DNA from: Janthinobacterium sp. UMAB-56
Lineage (GTDB): Bacteria; Pseudomonadota; Gammaproteobacteria; Burkholderiales; Burkholderiaceae_D
NCBI RefSeq assembly: GCF_900095265.1
Contig: NZ_LT607651.1
Span: 389,528-453,527 of the forward strand
Direction of reading: 5' to 3'
DNA: 64,000 bases
The position numbers and the translations under genes were made by a program. The notes under the pieces were generated by a model. It was given only the letters and a program-made list of their open reading frames with translations, did no database searches and had not been told where the DNA came from. Below are positions 33,964 through 42,700 of the stretch, one piece after another; position 1 is the first letter of the stretch, and each line of letters starts with the position of its first letter.

Positions 33964-35181
33964 TTAGTGCCCTACAGCATGGATCGACTTTTCACCGCCA
34001 GCATCTGCGGCAACGGGAATCGGATTCAGCCGGTCCATCCGGCCGCTCAGGGCCGTCAAGCCGAAGGCACCGAGCACGACGAGGGCACCTATCCAGCCCG
34101 TGTGTACCAGGCCCAGTTGCTCCACGATCAGGCCGCCGCCCCAGGCGCCACCGGCGATGCCCAGGTTAAAGGCGGCGATATTCAGGCCGGAAGCCACGTC
34201 CACGGCGCGCGGCGCGAAGTGTTCGGCTTGCTGCACCACATACACTTGCAATCCGGCCACGTTGCCGAATGCCACGGCGCCCCACAGCAGCACGGTGATG
34301 ACGACAAGCACCGGATGGGGCGCCGTAAAGGTCAACAGCAGCAACACAAACGCCAGCAGTAAAAAGATCAGTTTCAGGGCACGCACCGGACCCTGCTTGT
34401 CAGCCAGCTTGCCGCCCCAGATATTGCCGAATGCCACGGACACGCCATACACGAGCATCACCGCGCCCACGGCGCCGGCACTGAAACCCGACACTTGCTG
34501 CAAAATCGGCGCCAGATACGTGAAGGCGATGAAGGAGCCGCCATAGCCGACGGCCGTCATGGCGTACACCAGCAGCAAACGCGGCTGGCCCAGCACCTGC
34601 ACCTGCTGCAACAGCGAGGCCGGCTTGCTGTGGGCGATGCTCGAAGGCACGTACAGCAGGCTGCCGATAAACGCCACCAGTCCCAGCGCCGAAACGGCGA
34701 GGAAGGTTTCGCGCCAGCCGAAGTGCTGGCCGATGAAGGTGCCCAGCGGCACGCCCGTCACCAGGGCCACGGTCAAGCCCGAAAACATGATGGCGATCGC
34801 GCTGGCCGCCTTGTCCTTCGGCACCAGGGACGTGGCGATGGTCGAGCCGATGGAAAAGAATACGCCATGCGCCAGCCCCGTCAGGATGCGGGCGATAACG
34901 AGGGTTACGTAACCGGGCGACTTCCAGGCCAGCAAGTTACCCAGGGTGAACAAGACCATCAAGGAGAGCAGCAGGGTCTTGCGGGGGATCTTGCCCGTCA
35001 GGGCAGTCAGCACGGGCGCGCCGACGGCGACGCCCAGCGCATACAGGCTGACCAGCAGGCCGGCCGACGGCAGGTTGACACCCAGGTCGGCGGCGATGGT
35101 GGGCAACAGCCCGACGATGACAAACTCGGTGGTTCCGATGGCAAATGCGCTGAGGGTCAGCGCGAGCAAGGCAATGGGCAT
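33964..35181 (-). CDS. MFS transporter, DHA1 (AraJ/YdhP-like) family
   Basis: A 405-residue inner-membrane antiporter with 12 predicted helices. N-terminal LSAFAIGTTEFVIVGLLPTIA is the hallmark of the DHA1 arabinose-efflux/chloramphenicol-resistance group, and ARILTGLAHGVFFSIGS and KLADKQGP (loop between TM8 and 9) fit. ATG 35181 follows GGAG by 5 nt. Likely exports small hydrophobic or sugar-like molecules; no dedicated regulator is adjacent, as the divergent gene encodes a DUF3820 protein. Confidence 0.88.
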   Translation of the reverse strand: MPIALLALTLSAFAIGTTEFVIVGLLPTIAADLGVNLPSAGLLVSLYALGVAVGAPVLTALTGKIPRKTLLLSLMVLFTLGNLLAWKSPGYVTLVIARILTGLAHGVFFSIGSTIATSLVPKDKAASAIAIMFSGLTVALVTGVPLGTFIGQHFGWRETFLAVSALGLVAFIGSLLYVPSSIAHSKPASLLQQVQVLGQPRLLLVYAMTAVGYGGSFIAFTYLAPILQQVSGFSAGAVGAVMLVYGVSVAFGNIWGGKLADKQGPVRALKLIFLLLAFVLLLLTFTAPHPVLVVITVLLWGAVAFGNVAGLQVYVVQQAEHFAPRAVDVASGLNIAAFNLGIAGGAWGGGLIVEQLGLVHTGWIGALVVLGAFGLTALSGRMDRLNPIPVAADAGGEKSIHAVGH

Positions 35182-35325
35182 GACAAACTCCGATAAAAGA
35201 TGTTGGCACGCAGTATCGGGGTTTTCTTTGTGGCGAAAAATACTTGATCAGGAAGAAGATAATTGCGCTGAAATCAAGAATATGCGGATCTGCTACACTG
35301 GCCCGATCGAAACCGGAGCCCTTGC

Positions 35326-35562
35326 ATGAATTCAGAAAAACTGGCGCTGCTGCTCACGCGCGAAATGCCATATGGGAAATATCAGGGGCGGCTGCTGGCC
35401 GACTTGCCGGGACACTACCTGGGCTGGTTCGCGCGCGAGGGCTTCCCCTCGGGAGAACTGGGCAGTTTAATCGCGCTGATGTACGAGCTCGATCACAATG
35501 ATTTGCGCAGCTTGCTCGACCCGCCGCGCACGCGCAAGTCGCCGTGGCGGCCGGGCGAGTAA
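35326..35562 (+). CDS. DUF3820 family protein
   Basis: A small 78-residue cytosolic protein. The MPYGKYQGRLLADLPGHYL core followed by GWFAREGFP defines the DUF3820 family; related domains occur in nuclease-associated proteins, but the role of stand-alone members is not established. A CGGAG site lies about 10 nt before the ATG. It is convergent with the glutaredoxin-like gene, whose stop is 8 bp away. Confidence 0.85.
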   Translation: MNSEKLALLLTREMPYGKYQGRLLADLPGHYLGWFAREGFPSGELGSLIALMYELDHNDLRSLLDPPRTRKSPWRPGE

Positions 35563-35570
35563 GGCAGCGC

Positions 35571-35954
35571 TTAAAACTGGCGCACCTTCTTTGCCAGCAT
35601 GGCGCTGAACTCGCCATTTTCCACCAGCTTTTGTAGCTCGCTGGCGCCACCGATCAGCACGCCATTCACAAAAATCATGGGGAAAGTTGGCCAGCCCGTC
35701 CACATTTTCAAGGCATTGCGGCGGTGCCACTGGTTCAAATAGCTGCCGTATTGCAGGTACTGGTAGGGCGTGCCCAGCACGTCGAGTATCTTGCGCGCCT
35801 TGCGCGGAAACGGATTGAGCGCCATGCCGACCACCACCACCTGGTGCGCGGCGATGGCAGCCTGCACCTCGCGCACGATGTCCGTATGCTTGCTGCCGAT
35901 CAAAGGGCGGGCGGCGGGATGGATCTGGGCTTCGTCGAGGATGGCGCGGGTCAT
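35571..35954 (-). CDS. Glutaredoxin-like protein without active-site cysteine
   Basis: A 127-residue cytosolic thioredoxin-fold protein related to monothiol glutaredoxins: the WPTFPMIFVNGVLIGGASEL region matches the glutathione-binding WPTxPQ and GGCDD loops. The CxxS/CxxC active site is replaced by NPF in GMALNPFPRKARK, and there is no cysteine anywhere in the chain, so it cannot do thiol-disulfide exchange. Such glutaredoxin-related proteins are seen in other Proteobacteria; their function is unclear. ATG 35954 begins the conserved part; the open frame upstream is non-conserved. Convergent with the DUF3820 gene. Confidence 0.8.
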   Translation of the reverse strand: MTRAILDEAQIHPAARPLIGSKHTDIVREVQAAIAAHQVVVVGMALNPFPRKARKILDVLGTPYQYLQYGSYLNQWHRRNALKMWTGWPTFPMIFVNGVLIGGASELQKLVENGEFSAMLAKKVRQF

Positions 35955-36265
35955 GAAAGTCCTGGGGTCAGTGGCACGTGGCGTGCGGGTCACGCATTGT
36001 GACACGCGCACGGGTGGGCGTGGGCGACACTGCGCTTCATCTCTTTTTAGCATGAAATATAGGCTAGGAATCAATGCCATTTCTGGGTGCGACATCGCGC
36101 CCCTCAATAACAGTCGCTGTCGAATACGGTGACCGAGTATGCCAGCCAGGCAGCAAGAAGGCCAGGCTCAGGCAGATGTGAATTTTCTTGCTCCCCCATC
36201 GTCCAGCTCCCACATGCGTGCCCGCTGATGATGCCAGTGCGCAGGCGGCAACCCCTGGATCGCAC
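35955..36265. other. Gene-free stretch upstream of the glutaredoxin-like gene
   Basis: About 310 bp with no supportable gene. It should hold the promoter of the glutaredoxin-like gene (minus strand). I see no hairpin with T run and no repeat. Confidence 0.4.
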
Positions 36266-36472
36266 TCAGAACAGTTCGTCGAGCAGCAAGTGAAATTGCT
36301 GCTTTTCTTGATCGGCATCAAGGACCCCATATTGCTGCAACAACCTTTGCTGTAGCGCAGCGTCCGACTCACCGACGCTGTCGCGCGCCCACGCATACCC
36401 TGCCAGTGCTGCGCGCAGGTGGGCGGGCATGGTGGCCATTACGGCGGCTTGTTTCTTTTTGGAGATAGTCAT
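36266..36472 (-). CDS. Small hypothetical protein (68 aa)
   Basis: An uncharacterised 68-residue, helix-rich polypeptide, basic at the N-terminus (TISKKKQAAVMATMP) and acidic/hydrophobic at the C-terminus (HLLLDELF). Third codon positions are G/C-rich in this frame and the gene starts 16 bp after the lrp stop on the same strand, which suggests co-transcription with the regulator. A weak AGG lies before the ATG. No family recognised. Confidence 0.45.
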   Translation of the reverse strand: MTISKKKQAAVMATMPAHLRAALAGYAWARDSVGESDAALQQRLLQQYGVLDADQEKQQFHLLLDELF

Positions 36473-36488
36473 TTGCCTGGACTGTGCC

Positions 36489-36977
36489 CTATCCCAGCGG
36501 CACGTGCAAGCCCATCTTGAGGCAGGTCAGTGCCACCGAGGTGCGGTAGCGCCGGATATTGTCGTCGCCGCCGAACAGCCGTTCCGTCAGCGCCTCGTAT
36601 TCGGCCATGCTGCTGGCAGTAATGATCAGCAGGTAATCGGCCTCGCCCGTGATGCCGTAGCACTGCTGGATGGCCGGTTCGGCCATGATGCGCGCGCGCA
36701 TGGCGGCCGTGCGCAGCGGGTGCTCGTCGTGCAAATGCACTTCCACCGTGAGTATCAGCGGGCGGCCCAGGCTGCTCGCGTCGAGCACGGCCACTTCTTG
36801 ACGGATCACGCCGCTTTCGCGCAGGCGGCGGATGCGTCGCTGCACGGCCGGTGCGGACAGGTGCACGACCTGGGCGATTTCGCGCTGCGAGGTCGTGTTA
36901 TCGCGCTGCAAGATGTCCAGGATCGCCAGGTCGAAGGCATCGAGGGCGAGGGCAGGCGTGAGCGAAAGTTGCGTCAT
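36489..36977 (-). CDS. Lrp/AsnC family transcriptional regulator
   Basis: A 162-residue amino-acid-responsive regulator. The N-terminal HTH (DLAILDILQRDNTTSQREIA, then SAPAVQRRIRRLRESGVI) is followed by a RAM ligand-binding domain (TGEADYLLIITASSMAEYE). Divergent from the RhtA-like exporter 77 bp away, a standard arrangement in which the regulator controls amino-acid export. ATG 36977 begins the conserved chain; an upstream in-frame start at 36998 adds seven residues. Confidence 0.92.
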   Translation of the reverse strand: MTQLSLTPALALDAFDLAILDILQRDNTTSQREIAQVVHLSAPAVQRRIRRLRESGVIRQEVAVLDASSLGRPLILTVEVHLHDEHPLRTAAMRARIMAEPAIQQCYGITGEADYLLIITASSMAEYEALTERLFGGDDNIRRYRTSVALTCLKMGLHVPLG

Positions 36978-37054
36978 GGTGGTCAAAATGCAGTGCAAAT
37001 ATCAGAGCAGACACAATAAACTTTCACTATTCCGATATCAAGCCTTTTATCACC

Positions 37055-37942
37055 ATGCCCTTACGCCGCTACTCCTCCCTGATTCCCCTGCTGGCCATCC
37101 TCGGCTCCGTCACCTGCCTGGGACTGGGCACCTCGTGGGCCAAGCACAGCCTGTTCCCGCTGGTCGGTGCGCAGGGCACGACGGCCGTGCGCGTGGGCTT
37201 TTCCGCCCTGCTGCTATTGCTGTTCTGGCGCCCTTGGCGCTGGCAGCTGAGCCGTGCCGACTTGCGCACGGTGGCCCTGTACGGCGCGGCGCTGGGCTTG
37301 ACGAACCTGTGTTTCTACATGGCCCTGCGCACGATCCCGTTCGGCATCGCCGTGGCGATCGAGTTTTCCGGCCCGCTGGCCGTGGCGCTGCTGGCGTCGC
37401 GCCGGCCGCTCGACTTCGTCTGGGTGGCCCTGGCCGTGGCGGGACTGGCGCTGCTGCTGCCGCTCGGCCACGACGTCAGCAATCTCGATCCTACGGGCGT
37501 GCTGTTCGCGCTGGGGGCCGCCGTCTGCTGGGCCACCTATATCATCTTCGGCAAGCGCGCCAGCCATTTGCATGCGGGCCATTCCGTATCGCTGGGCCTG
37601 GCCATGGCCGCGCTGGTGGTGGTGCCCGTGGGCGTGATGCACAGCGGCGGCGCCCTGCTCTCGCCCGTGGTGCTGGGCGTGGGTCTGGGCGTGGCCTTGA
37701 TTTCCAGCGCGATACCGATCTCGCTGGAAATGGTGGCCCTGAAGCGGCTGACGCCGCAAGCCTTCGGCATCATGAGCAGCATGGAACCGGCCGTCGCCGC
37801 CATGCTGGCCTTCATCTTGCTCGATGAACGGCTGGACGCACCGCAATGGCTGGCCATCGCCATGATCATGGCCGCTTCCATGGGCAGTTCGTATATGGCG
37901 CAGCGCCAGAGACGGGCACCGGCCGCCGCCGTGCATACCTGA
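37055..37942 (+). CDS. rhtA: RhtA-like EamA family amino-acid exporter
   Basis: A 295-residue inner-membrane DMT-superfamily protein with ten hydrophobic segments and two EamA repeats. SSMEPAVAAMLAFILLDERL near the C-terminus is typical of RhtA (threonine/homoserine exporter), as is the IPFGIAVAIEFSGPLAVAL segment of the first repeat. Divergent from an Lrp-type regulator, which probably controls it in response to an amino acid. Substrate assignment is by family similarity only. Confidence 0.85.
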   Translation: MPLRRYSSLIPLLAILGSVTCLGLGTSWAKHSLFPLVGAQGTTAVRVGFSALLLLLFWRPWRWQLSRADLRTVALYGAALGLTNLCFYMALRTIPFGIAVAIEFSGPLAVALLASRRPLDFVWVALAVAGLALLLPLGHDVSNLDPTGVLFALGAAVCWATYIIFGKRASHLHAGHSVSLGLAMAALVVVPVGVMHSGGALLSPVVLGVGLGVALISSAIPISLEMVALKRLTPQAFGIMSSMEPAVAAMLAFILLDERLDAPQWLAIAMIMAASMGSSYMAQRQRRAPAAAVHT

Positions 37943-37978
37943 AGCTTCATGCACGACCGCACCCGCCGGCGGCAGCAA

Positions 37979-40138
37979 TTAAACGGCCACCGCCTCCAGG
38001 CGCAGTTGCCTGCCCTCGCCCAGCATCACCTCGAATTCCGCTGCCGGCACTGCCGGGCTGAACAGGTAGCCTTGCAGCTGGTCGCAGCCGAGTTCGCGCA
38101 AGAAGCGCATCTGCTCGGCCGTTTCCACCCCTTCGGCGACGATTTCCTGGCGCAGTTGCTGCGCCATGGTGACGATGGCGCGGGCGATGGCGCAATCGTT
38201 TTCCTCGAAAGGCAAGCCGATGACGAAGGAGCGGTCGATCTTCAGGGTGCTGATGGGGAACTTCTTCAGATAAGCCAGGCTGGAATAGCCGGTGCCGAAG
38301 TCGTCCAGCGCCAGCGCCAGCCCCATGGCCACCAGCTGGTTCATGATGTCGATGACCTTGTCGGCACCGCGCATCAGCAGGCTTTCCGTGATTTCCAGCA
38401 TGATCTGATCGGGCCGCACCTGGTAGCGTTCGAGCACGGCCGCTATGCGCGCCGGCAACTGTTCGTCGAACTGGCGCGCCGACAGGTTGACGGCAATGGC
38501 CGGCATGTGCAGGCCACGGTCTTCCCAGTTGCGTATCTGCCGGCACGCCTCGTCCAGCACCCAGGTGCCCAGTTCGAGGATCAAACTGGTTTCCTCGGCA
38601 ACGGGAATAAAGACGCCAGGCGAGACCATGCCGCGCATCGGATGCTTCCAGCGCAGCAAGGCTTCTGCGCCCACGATGCGGCCACTGGCCAGGCTCACTT
38701 TGGGCTGGTAATGCAGTTCCAGCTCCTTGTCGCCCAGCGCCAGCCGCATTTCACTTTCCAGGCGCAAATGTTCCTTGGCGCGCCGGTTCATGTCTTCGCG
38801 GTAAAACAGGAAGGTCGATTCGATCGTCTGCCCCGCCTTGGCCACGGCCACGTCGGCAAAGCGGAACAGGGCCGGCGCTTCCAGGCCATCTTCGGGATAC
38901 ACGGTGATGCCGATGCTGGCGCCCACGTGCAGGGCGTGGGTGTCGATAGTGATCGGCGCTTCTAGCAGGTTGAGCAATTTCTGCGCCACATTCGCCGCAT
39001 GTTCGCGCTTTTCGATGTGCAACAGGGCCACGACGAATTTGCTGTTGTCGACCCTGGCCAGGATGTCTGCCTCGCGCAAGGCGCCACGGAACAATTGACC
39101 GATGGCAATCACCAGCTGGTCACCCACTTCATGGCCGAGCGTGTCGCTGATGGAACCGATGCGGCTGATGTCGATGACCATCAGCGCGCCATGCGTGCCC
39201 TGGCGTTTCGCTTCGGCCAGGCCCTGGTCTACCAGCTGGTTCAGCAGGCAGCGATTGGGCAAGCCTGTCAGACTGTCATAATTGGCCATGCGCTGCATGC
39301 GCGCCTCGGCATCCTTATGCGCGCTGATGTCGGAAAAGAGGGAAAACACATGGCTGATTTCACCAAATTCATCGCGCACGACGCTGATGGTGACATCTTG
39401 CGGGAACAGTTCGCCATTCTTGCGCTTGCCGATGATTTCGCCGCGCCAGGAGCCGTGCCCGCGCATGGCGGCGCGCACCTTGGCGCGGAAATCGGGATCG
39501 TGCACGCCCGAGCGCAGCAAGTCCGGCGTGCGGCCGATGGCTTCGGCCGGCGAATAGCCGGTGATGCGGCTGAAGGAACTGTTGATGGAGACGATGCGCT
39601 CTTCCGCATCCGTGATCAGCACCGCTTGCTCGCTGTCTTCGATGATGCGCGCGTGCAATTTGACCTTGTCCACGTCGGGCAGCGGCTCGCTCATGGCCGA
39701 CAGGCGCACGGCCATGCCGCACGCCTTGCCGGCCTGGTCGAGGATCACGTGGCGGTGCATGCGCAGCCACGTCGCCATGCCCGACTTCTTGCGCCGGCGC
39801 ACATCGGTGGCCACGTCGCCCTGGGTGAAATGCAATTCCAGCACGCTCGCTTCCGCGTCGTCTTCCGGATACAAAAACAGGATGTGCTGGCCCAAGGCTT
39901 CCAGTTCGGAATACCCGAACATCTGTTCGGCGCCATGGTTCCAGCCGATCAGGAAACCATCGGGATCGATTTCCAGCAAGGCGTCGGCCGGCGCCACGCG
40001 CACCACGGGCCGGCTGGCGCCGCGCAAGCGCTCCAGTTCCTCCTCCAGCCGCGCCATGGTGGCGGCCTGCTGCGGCCCCGTCTGTTCACGGGCATCCTGG
40101 GCCAGGCGCAGACACAGCGCAACCTTCGATTCAAGCAT
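37979..40138 (-). CDS. PAS-PAS-GGDEF-EAL protein, probable c-di-GMP phosphodiesterase
   Basis: A 719-residue cytosolic signalling protein. Two PAS domains (about residues 55-155 and 170-285, the second with NSSFSRITGYSPAEAIGRTP) precede a GGDEF domain (about 300-455) and an EAL domain (about 470-705). The GGDEF signature is degenerate (DNSKF), so cyclase activity is unlikely. The EAL domain keeps the catalytic set: GAEALLRWKHP, NLSARQF, EITESL, LDDFGTGYSSL, LKIDRSFV, AEGVET and LQGYLFS. It should therefore hydrolyse c-di-GMP, with the GGDEF part acting as a regulatory module. Monocistronic on the minus strand. Confidence 0.92.
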   Translation of the reverse strand: MLESKVALCLRLAQDAREQTGPQQAATMARLEEELERLRGASRPVVRVAPADALLEIDPDGFLIGWNHGAEQMFGYSELEALGQHILFLYPEDDAEASVLELHFTQGDVATDVRRRKKSGMATWLRMHRHVILDQAGKACGMAVRLSAMSEPLPDVDKVKLHARIIEDSEQAVLITDAEERIVSINSSFSRITGYSPAEAIGRTPDLLRSGVHDPDFRAKVRAAMRGHGSWRGEIIGKRKNGELFPQDVTISVVRDEFGEISHVFSLFSDISAHKDAEARMQRMANYDSLTGLPNRCLLNQLVDQGLAEAKRQGTHGALMVIDISRIGSISDTLGHEVGDQLVIAIGQLFRGALREADILARVDNSKFVVALLHIEKREHAANVAQKLLNLLEAPITIDTHALHVGASIGITVYPEDGLEAPALFRFADVAVAKAGQTIESTFLFYREDMNRRAKEHLRLESEMRLALGDKELELHYQPKVSLASGRIVGAEALLRWKHPMRGMVSPGVFIPVAEETSLILELGTWVLDEACRQIRNWEDRGLHMPAIAVNLSARQFDEQLPARIAAVLERYQVRPDQIMLEITESLLMRGADKVIDIMNQLVAMGLALALDDFGTGYSSLAYLKKFPISTLKIDRSFVIGLPFEENDCAIARAIVTMAQQLRQEIVAEGVETAEQMRFLRELGCDQLQGYLFSPAVPAAEFEVMLGEGRQLRLEAVAV

Positions 40139-40260
40139 GGCAACCCCACTCTTGGGCCAGGTCAAGGGAAACTATCAGGGGCGCTGCGGTGTGTGTAATC
40201 ATCAAAATCCCACTACGGGGCGTGGAGGTCGGGCGGCAAATACTGTGAATATGGTAACTG

Positions 40261-40286
40261 AAAAGTGTTGGCGTATGTCAACATTT
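40261..40286 (-). terminator. Possible lysR terminator hairpin
   Basis: TGTTG/CAACA arms flanked by AAAA and TTTT lie about 45 bp past the lysR stop, giving a short A/T-extended hairpin followed on the minus strand by TTTTC. Confidence 0.4.
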
Positions 40287-40330
40287 TAAGACCTGCGCAG
40301 AATGGCACGCCAGCGTATCCCAGCCTTGTA

Positions 40331-41254
40331 TCACGCGCGGCCCGGCAGATGCTGCGCCAGGCGGGCAAACACATCCGGTTCGCGCATGCGCGCCATCCAC
40401 CAGCGCAGCGCGGCGCCATCCTCGCCCACTCGCCAGGCCAGATAAAACGTTTCCGACGGTTTCGGCTCTTCCACGGCCTTTTCCACCAGCTGGCCACGGG
40501 CAATGGCGGCGCGCGCGCACGGTCCCGGCAAGAAGCCGAAGCCCAGTCCCAGCACCTGGTAGTCGAACTTGACCTGCATGGTCGGCACGCTCAAGGCATC
40601 TTGTCCCAGCAACAGGCCCACGGTGCGCGGCGCCATCTGGCGCGCCGAATCGGCCACCACCACCGCCCGGTGCTGCTGCAGGTGGCCGCGCGACAAGGGC
40701 TCGGGCACCTGCGCCAGCGGGTGCGTGGGCGCCACGACAAACACGAAGTCGAGCATGCCGATAGGCTGCGCGATATAGCCGCCGCCGGCTGGACCGTCGC
40801 CGGGCGCACCCACCAGCAAATCGACCCGCCGGTCCAGCAGCGCTTCCCAGGTGCCCGACAGGGTGTCTTGCGACAGGCGCAAGCGCGTCTGCTGCGCCAC
40901 GTCATAGAAGGCGCGCACGTCGTCGGCCAGGGCCACGGCGGAAAACATGGAGTCGATGCCGATGGACAATTCCGTTTCCCAGCCGGAAGCCACACGGCGC
41001 ACGCGGTGCTCGAGATCCTGCGCCGCCTTCAGCAGATAGCGGCCCTCTTTCAGCAATTCCTGGCCGGCCGCCGTCAGCATGACTTTCGGGCCATTGCGCT
41101 GGAACACTTGCACGCCCAGGTCATCTTCCAGCTTGGCCACCGTATAGGAAATGGTGGACGGGACTTTGTGCAGCTCCTTGCCGGCCGACGAGAACGATCC
41201 GCGACGGTCGATGGCGTCGACGATTTGCAAGGCTTCCAGGCTGAGTCTTAACAT
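40331..41254 (-). CDS. LysR family transcriptional regulator
   Basis: A 307-residue LTTR with an N-terminal winged HTH (LEALQIVDAIDRRGSFSSAG, then STISYTVAKLEDDLGVQVF) and a periplasmic-binding-protein-like effector domain. Divergent from the pirin-doxX pair, 166 bp away; this arrangement is common in Proteobacteria and suggests it controls those two genes. ATG 41254 begins the HTH; the open frame upstream to 41422 is non-conserved. Effector unknown. Confidence 0.92.
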   Translation of the reverse strand: MLRLSLEALQIVDAIDRRGSFSSAGKELHKVPSTISYTVAKLEDDLGVQVFQRNGPKVMLTAAGQELLKEGRYLLKAAQDLEHRVRRVASGWETELSIGIDSMFSAVALADDVRAFYDVAQQTRLRLSQDTLSGTWEALLDRRVDLLVGAPGDGPAGGGYIAQPIGMLDFVFVVAPTHPLAQVPEPLSRGHLQQHRAVVVADSARQMAPRTVGLLLGQDALSVPTMQVKFDYQVLGLGFGFLPGPCARAAIARGQLVEKAVEEPKPSETFYLAWRVGEDGAALRWWMARMREPDVFARLAQHLPGRA

Positions 41255-41267
41255 TCGATTTTTTCGA
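41255..41267. promoter_or_regulatory. Possible LysR binding box (T-N11-A)
   Basis: TCGATTTTTTCGA fits the T-N11-A shape with matching TCGA arms and abuts the lysR start codon. It is a weak candidate for an autoregulatory site. Confidence 0.25.
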
Positions 41268-41420
41268 TCATAGCACGGTAGATTTTCCGTTTTTCTTTCC
41301 GCGCTGGGCGGCCTATACTTTCTCCATCGTACAGCGAAGGGCAGCACAGGCGCCACGGCAACTGTCAGGCAACGGTCCTTCGAAATTATCGCACATTCAC
41401 TTATAGAAACGGAGTCCACC

Positions 41421-42122
41421 ATGTTACAGATTCGTCATAGCGAAGAACGCGGCGCCGCCAACCACGGCTGGCTCAATTCCCACCACAGCTTTTCCTTCGG
41501 CAGCTACCACGATCCGCTGCACATGGGCTTTGGCCCCCTGCTGGTGATCAATGAAGACCGCGTCACGCCAGGCCAGGGTTTCGGCACGCACGGCCACCGC
41601 GACATGGAGATCATTTCGTATGTGCTCGACGGCGCACTCGAACACAAGGACAGCATGGGCACCGGTTCCGTGCTGCACTACGGCGATGTGCAGCGCATGA
41701 GCGCCGGCAGCGGCGTGCGCCACAGCGAGTTCAACCATTCTGCCATGGACGGCTTGCACTTCCTGCAGATCTGGATACAGCCGAACGTGACGGGCATTCC
41801 ACCCAGCTATGAAGAGAAACACTTCACGCCGGAAAGCAAACGCGGCAAGCTGCGTTTGATCGCCTCTTCCGACGGCCGCCAGGGTTCCGTGCTGATACAC
41901 CAGGATGCGGCCATCTACGCCAGCATCCTGCAGGAAGGCGAACAGGCCGAGCATGCGCTGGAGGAAGGCCGCCTCGCCTATGTCCACCTGATCCGCGGCA
42001 GCCTGGTGGTGAACGGCACGCCCTTGAAAGCGGGCGATGCGCTGAAACTGACGCAGGAAGCCAGTGTGACGATTACCCAACCGGAAGATGCGGAATTTCT
42101 GCTCTTCGACCTGCCTCAATAA
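41421..42122 (+). CDS. Pirin family protein (YhaK/quercetinase-type bicupin)
   Basis: A 233-residue bicupin. The N-terminal pirin domain has the metal-ligand pattern HGHRDMEIISYVLDG and later HSEFN; the C-terminal cupin is less conserved. Family members bind Fe or other metals; some open flavonoids oxidatively, others act as redox-sensitive regulators. A GGAG site precedes the ATG. It is 30 bp upstream of doxX and divergent from lysR, pointing to a shared stress-response unit. Enzymatic activity here is not proven. Confidence 0.92.
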   Translation: MLQIRHSEERGAANHGWLNSHHSFSFGSYHDPLHMGFGPLLVINEDRVTPGQGFGTHGHRDMEIISYVLDGALEHKDSMGTGSVLHYGDVQRMSAGSGVRHSEFNHSAMDGLHFLQIWIQPNVTGIPPSYEEKHFTPESKRGKLRLIASSDGRQGSVLIHQDAAIYASILQEGEQAEHALEEGRLAYVHLIRGSLVVNGTPLKAGDALKLTQEASVTITQPEDAEFLLFDLPQ

Positions 42123-42152
42123 TTGATGAATATAAAGAAAAAGGAAACCAGC

Positions 42153-42554
42153 ATGAAAAACAATACGGATATCCTGCTCCCCCTCGGCCGTGCCGCCCTT
42201 GGCGTGCTGTTCTTTGTCTCGGGCTTGCTGAAAATCGGCGGCTTTGCGGGCGTGGCCGGCTACATGGCCAGCCAGGGCTTGCCAATCGCCAATATCTTGC
42301 TGGTCGGCGTCATCGTCCTGGAAGTGGGCGGCGGCCTGCTGCTGATCACGGGCTGGCAGGCGCGCTGGGCGGCACTGGCGCTGGCACTGTTTTTGATCCC
42401 GACTACGGTGATCTTCCACGCCTTCTGGAGCGCCGACGCAAGCCACTTCCAGGACCAGTTGACCAACTTTTTGAAGAATCTGTCCATCTTTGGCGGCATG
42501 CTCTTACTGGTCGAACGGGGATTCGGCAAGGCCAGCCGTCTTGCAAAAGCCTGA
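42153..42554 (+). CDS. DoxX family membrane protein
   Basis: A 133-residue inner-membrane protein with four hydrophobic segments (LLPLGRAALGVLFFVSGLLK first; ALALFLIPTTVIFHAFW third). DoxX-type proteins often accompany redox-stress genes. AAGGAA lies 5-8 nt before ATG 42153. It lies directly downstream of the pirin gene, probably the same transcript, and a terminator follows 54 nt after its stop. Molecular function is unknown. Confidence 0.88.
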   Translation: MKNNTDILLPLGRAALGVLFFVSGLLKIGGFAGVAGYMASQGLPIANILLVGVIVLEVGGGLLLITGWQARWAALALALFLIPTTVIFHAFWSADASHFQDQLTNFLKNLSIFGGMLLLVERGFGKASRLAKA

Positions 42555-42607
42555 TCCGCCCGCAACTAGAGCAATATCACCAGGCATTCCAGCCTTCAAA
42601 TCTCAGC

Positions 42608-42633
42608 CAGGGGGATGGTTTCCCCTGCTTTTT
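42608..42633 (+). terminator. Intrinsic terminator after doxX
   Basis: CAGGGGGA/TTTCCCCTG forms a hairpin of about 8 bp with a TGGT loop, followed by CTTTTT. It ends the pirin-doxX unit. Confidence 0.75.
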
Positions 42634-42700
42634 GGTATGATGACAGGGCGCGCCGGCACCGAAGTGGTGTCGCGCGCCTTTATTTTTGAACATTACCTAT

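Noticed and set aside
42555-42700. FMN riboswitch before ribA
   Set aside because: The GGGGG...CCCC hairpin here is followed by T residues and is a plain terminator; none of the conserved RFN blocks is present.
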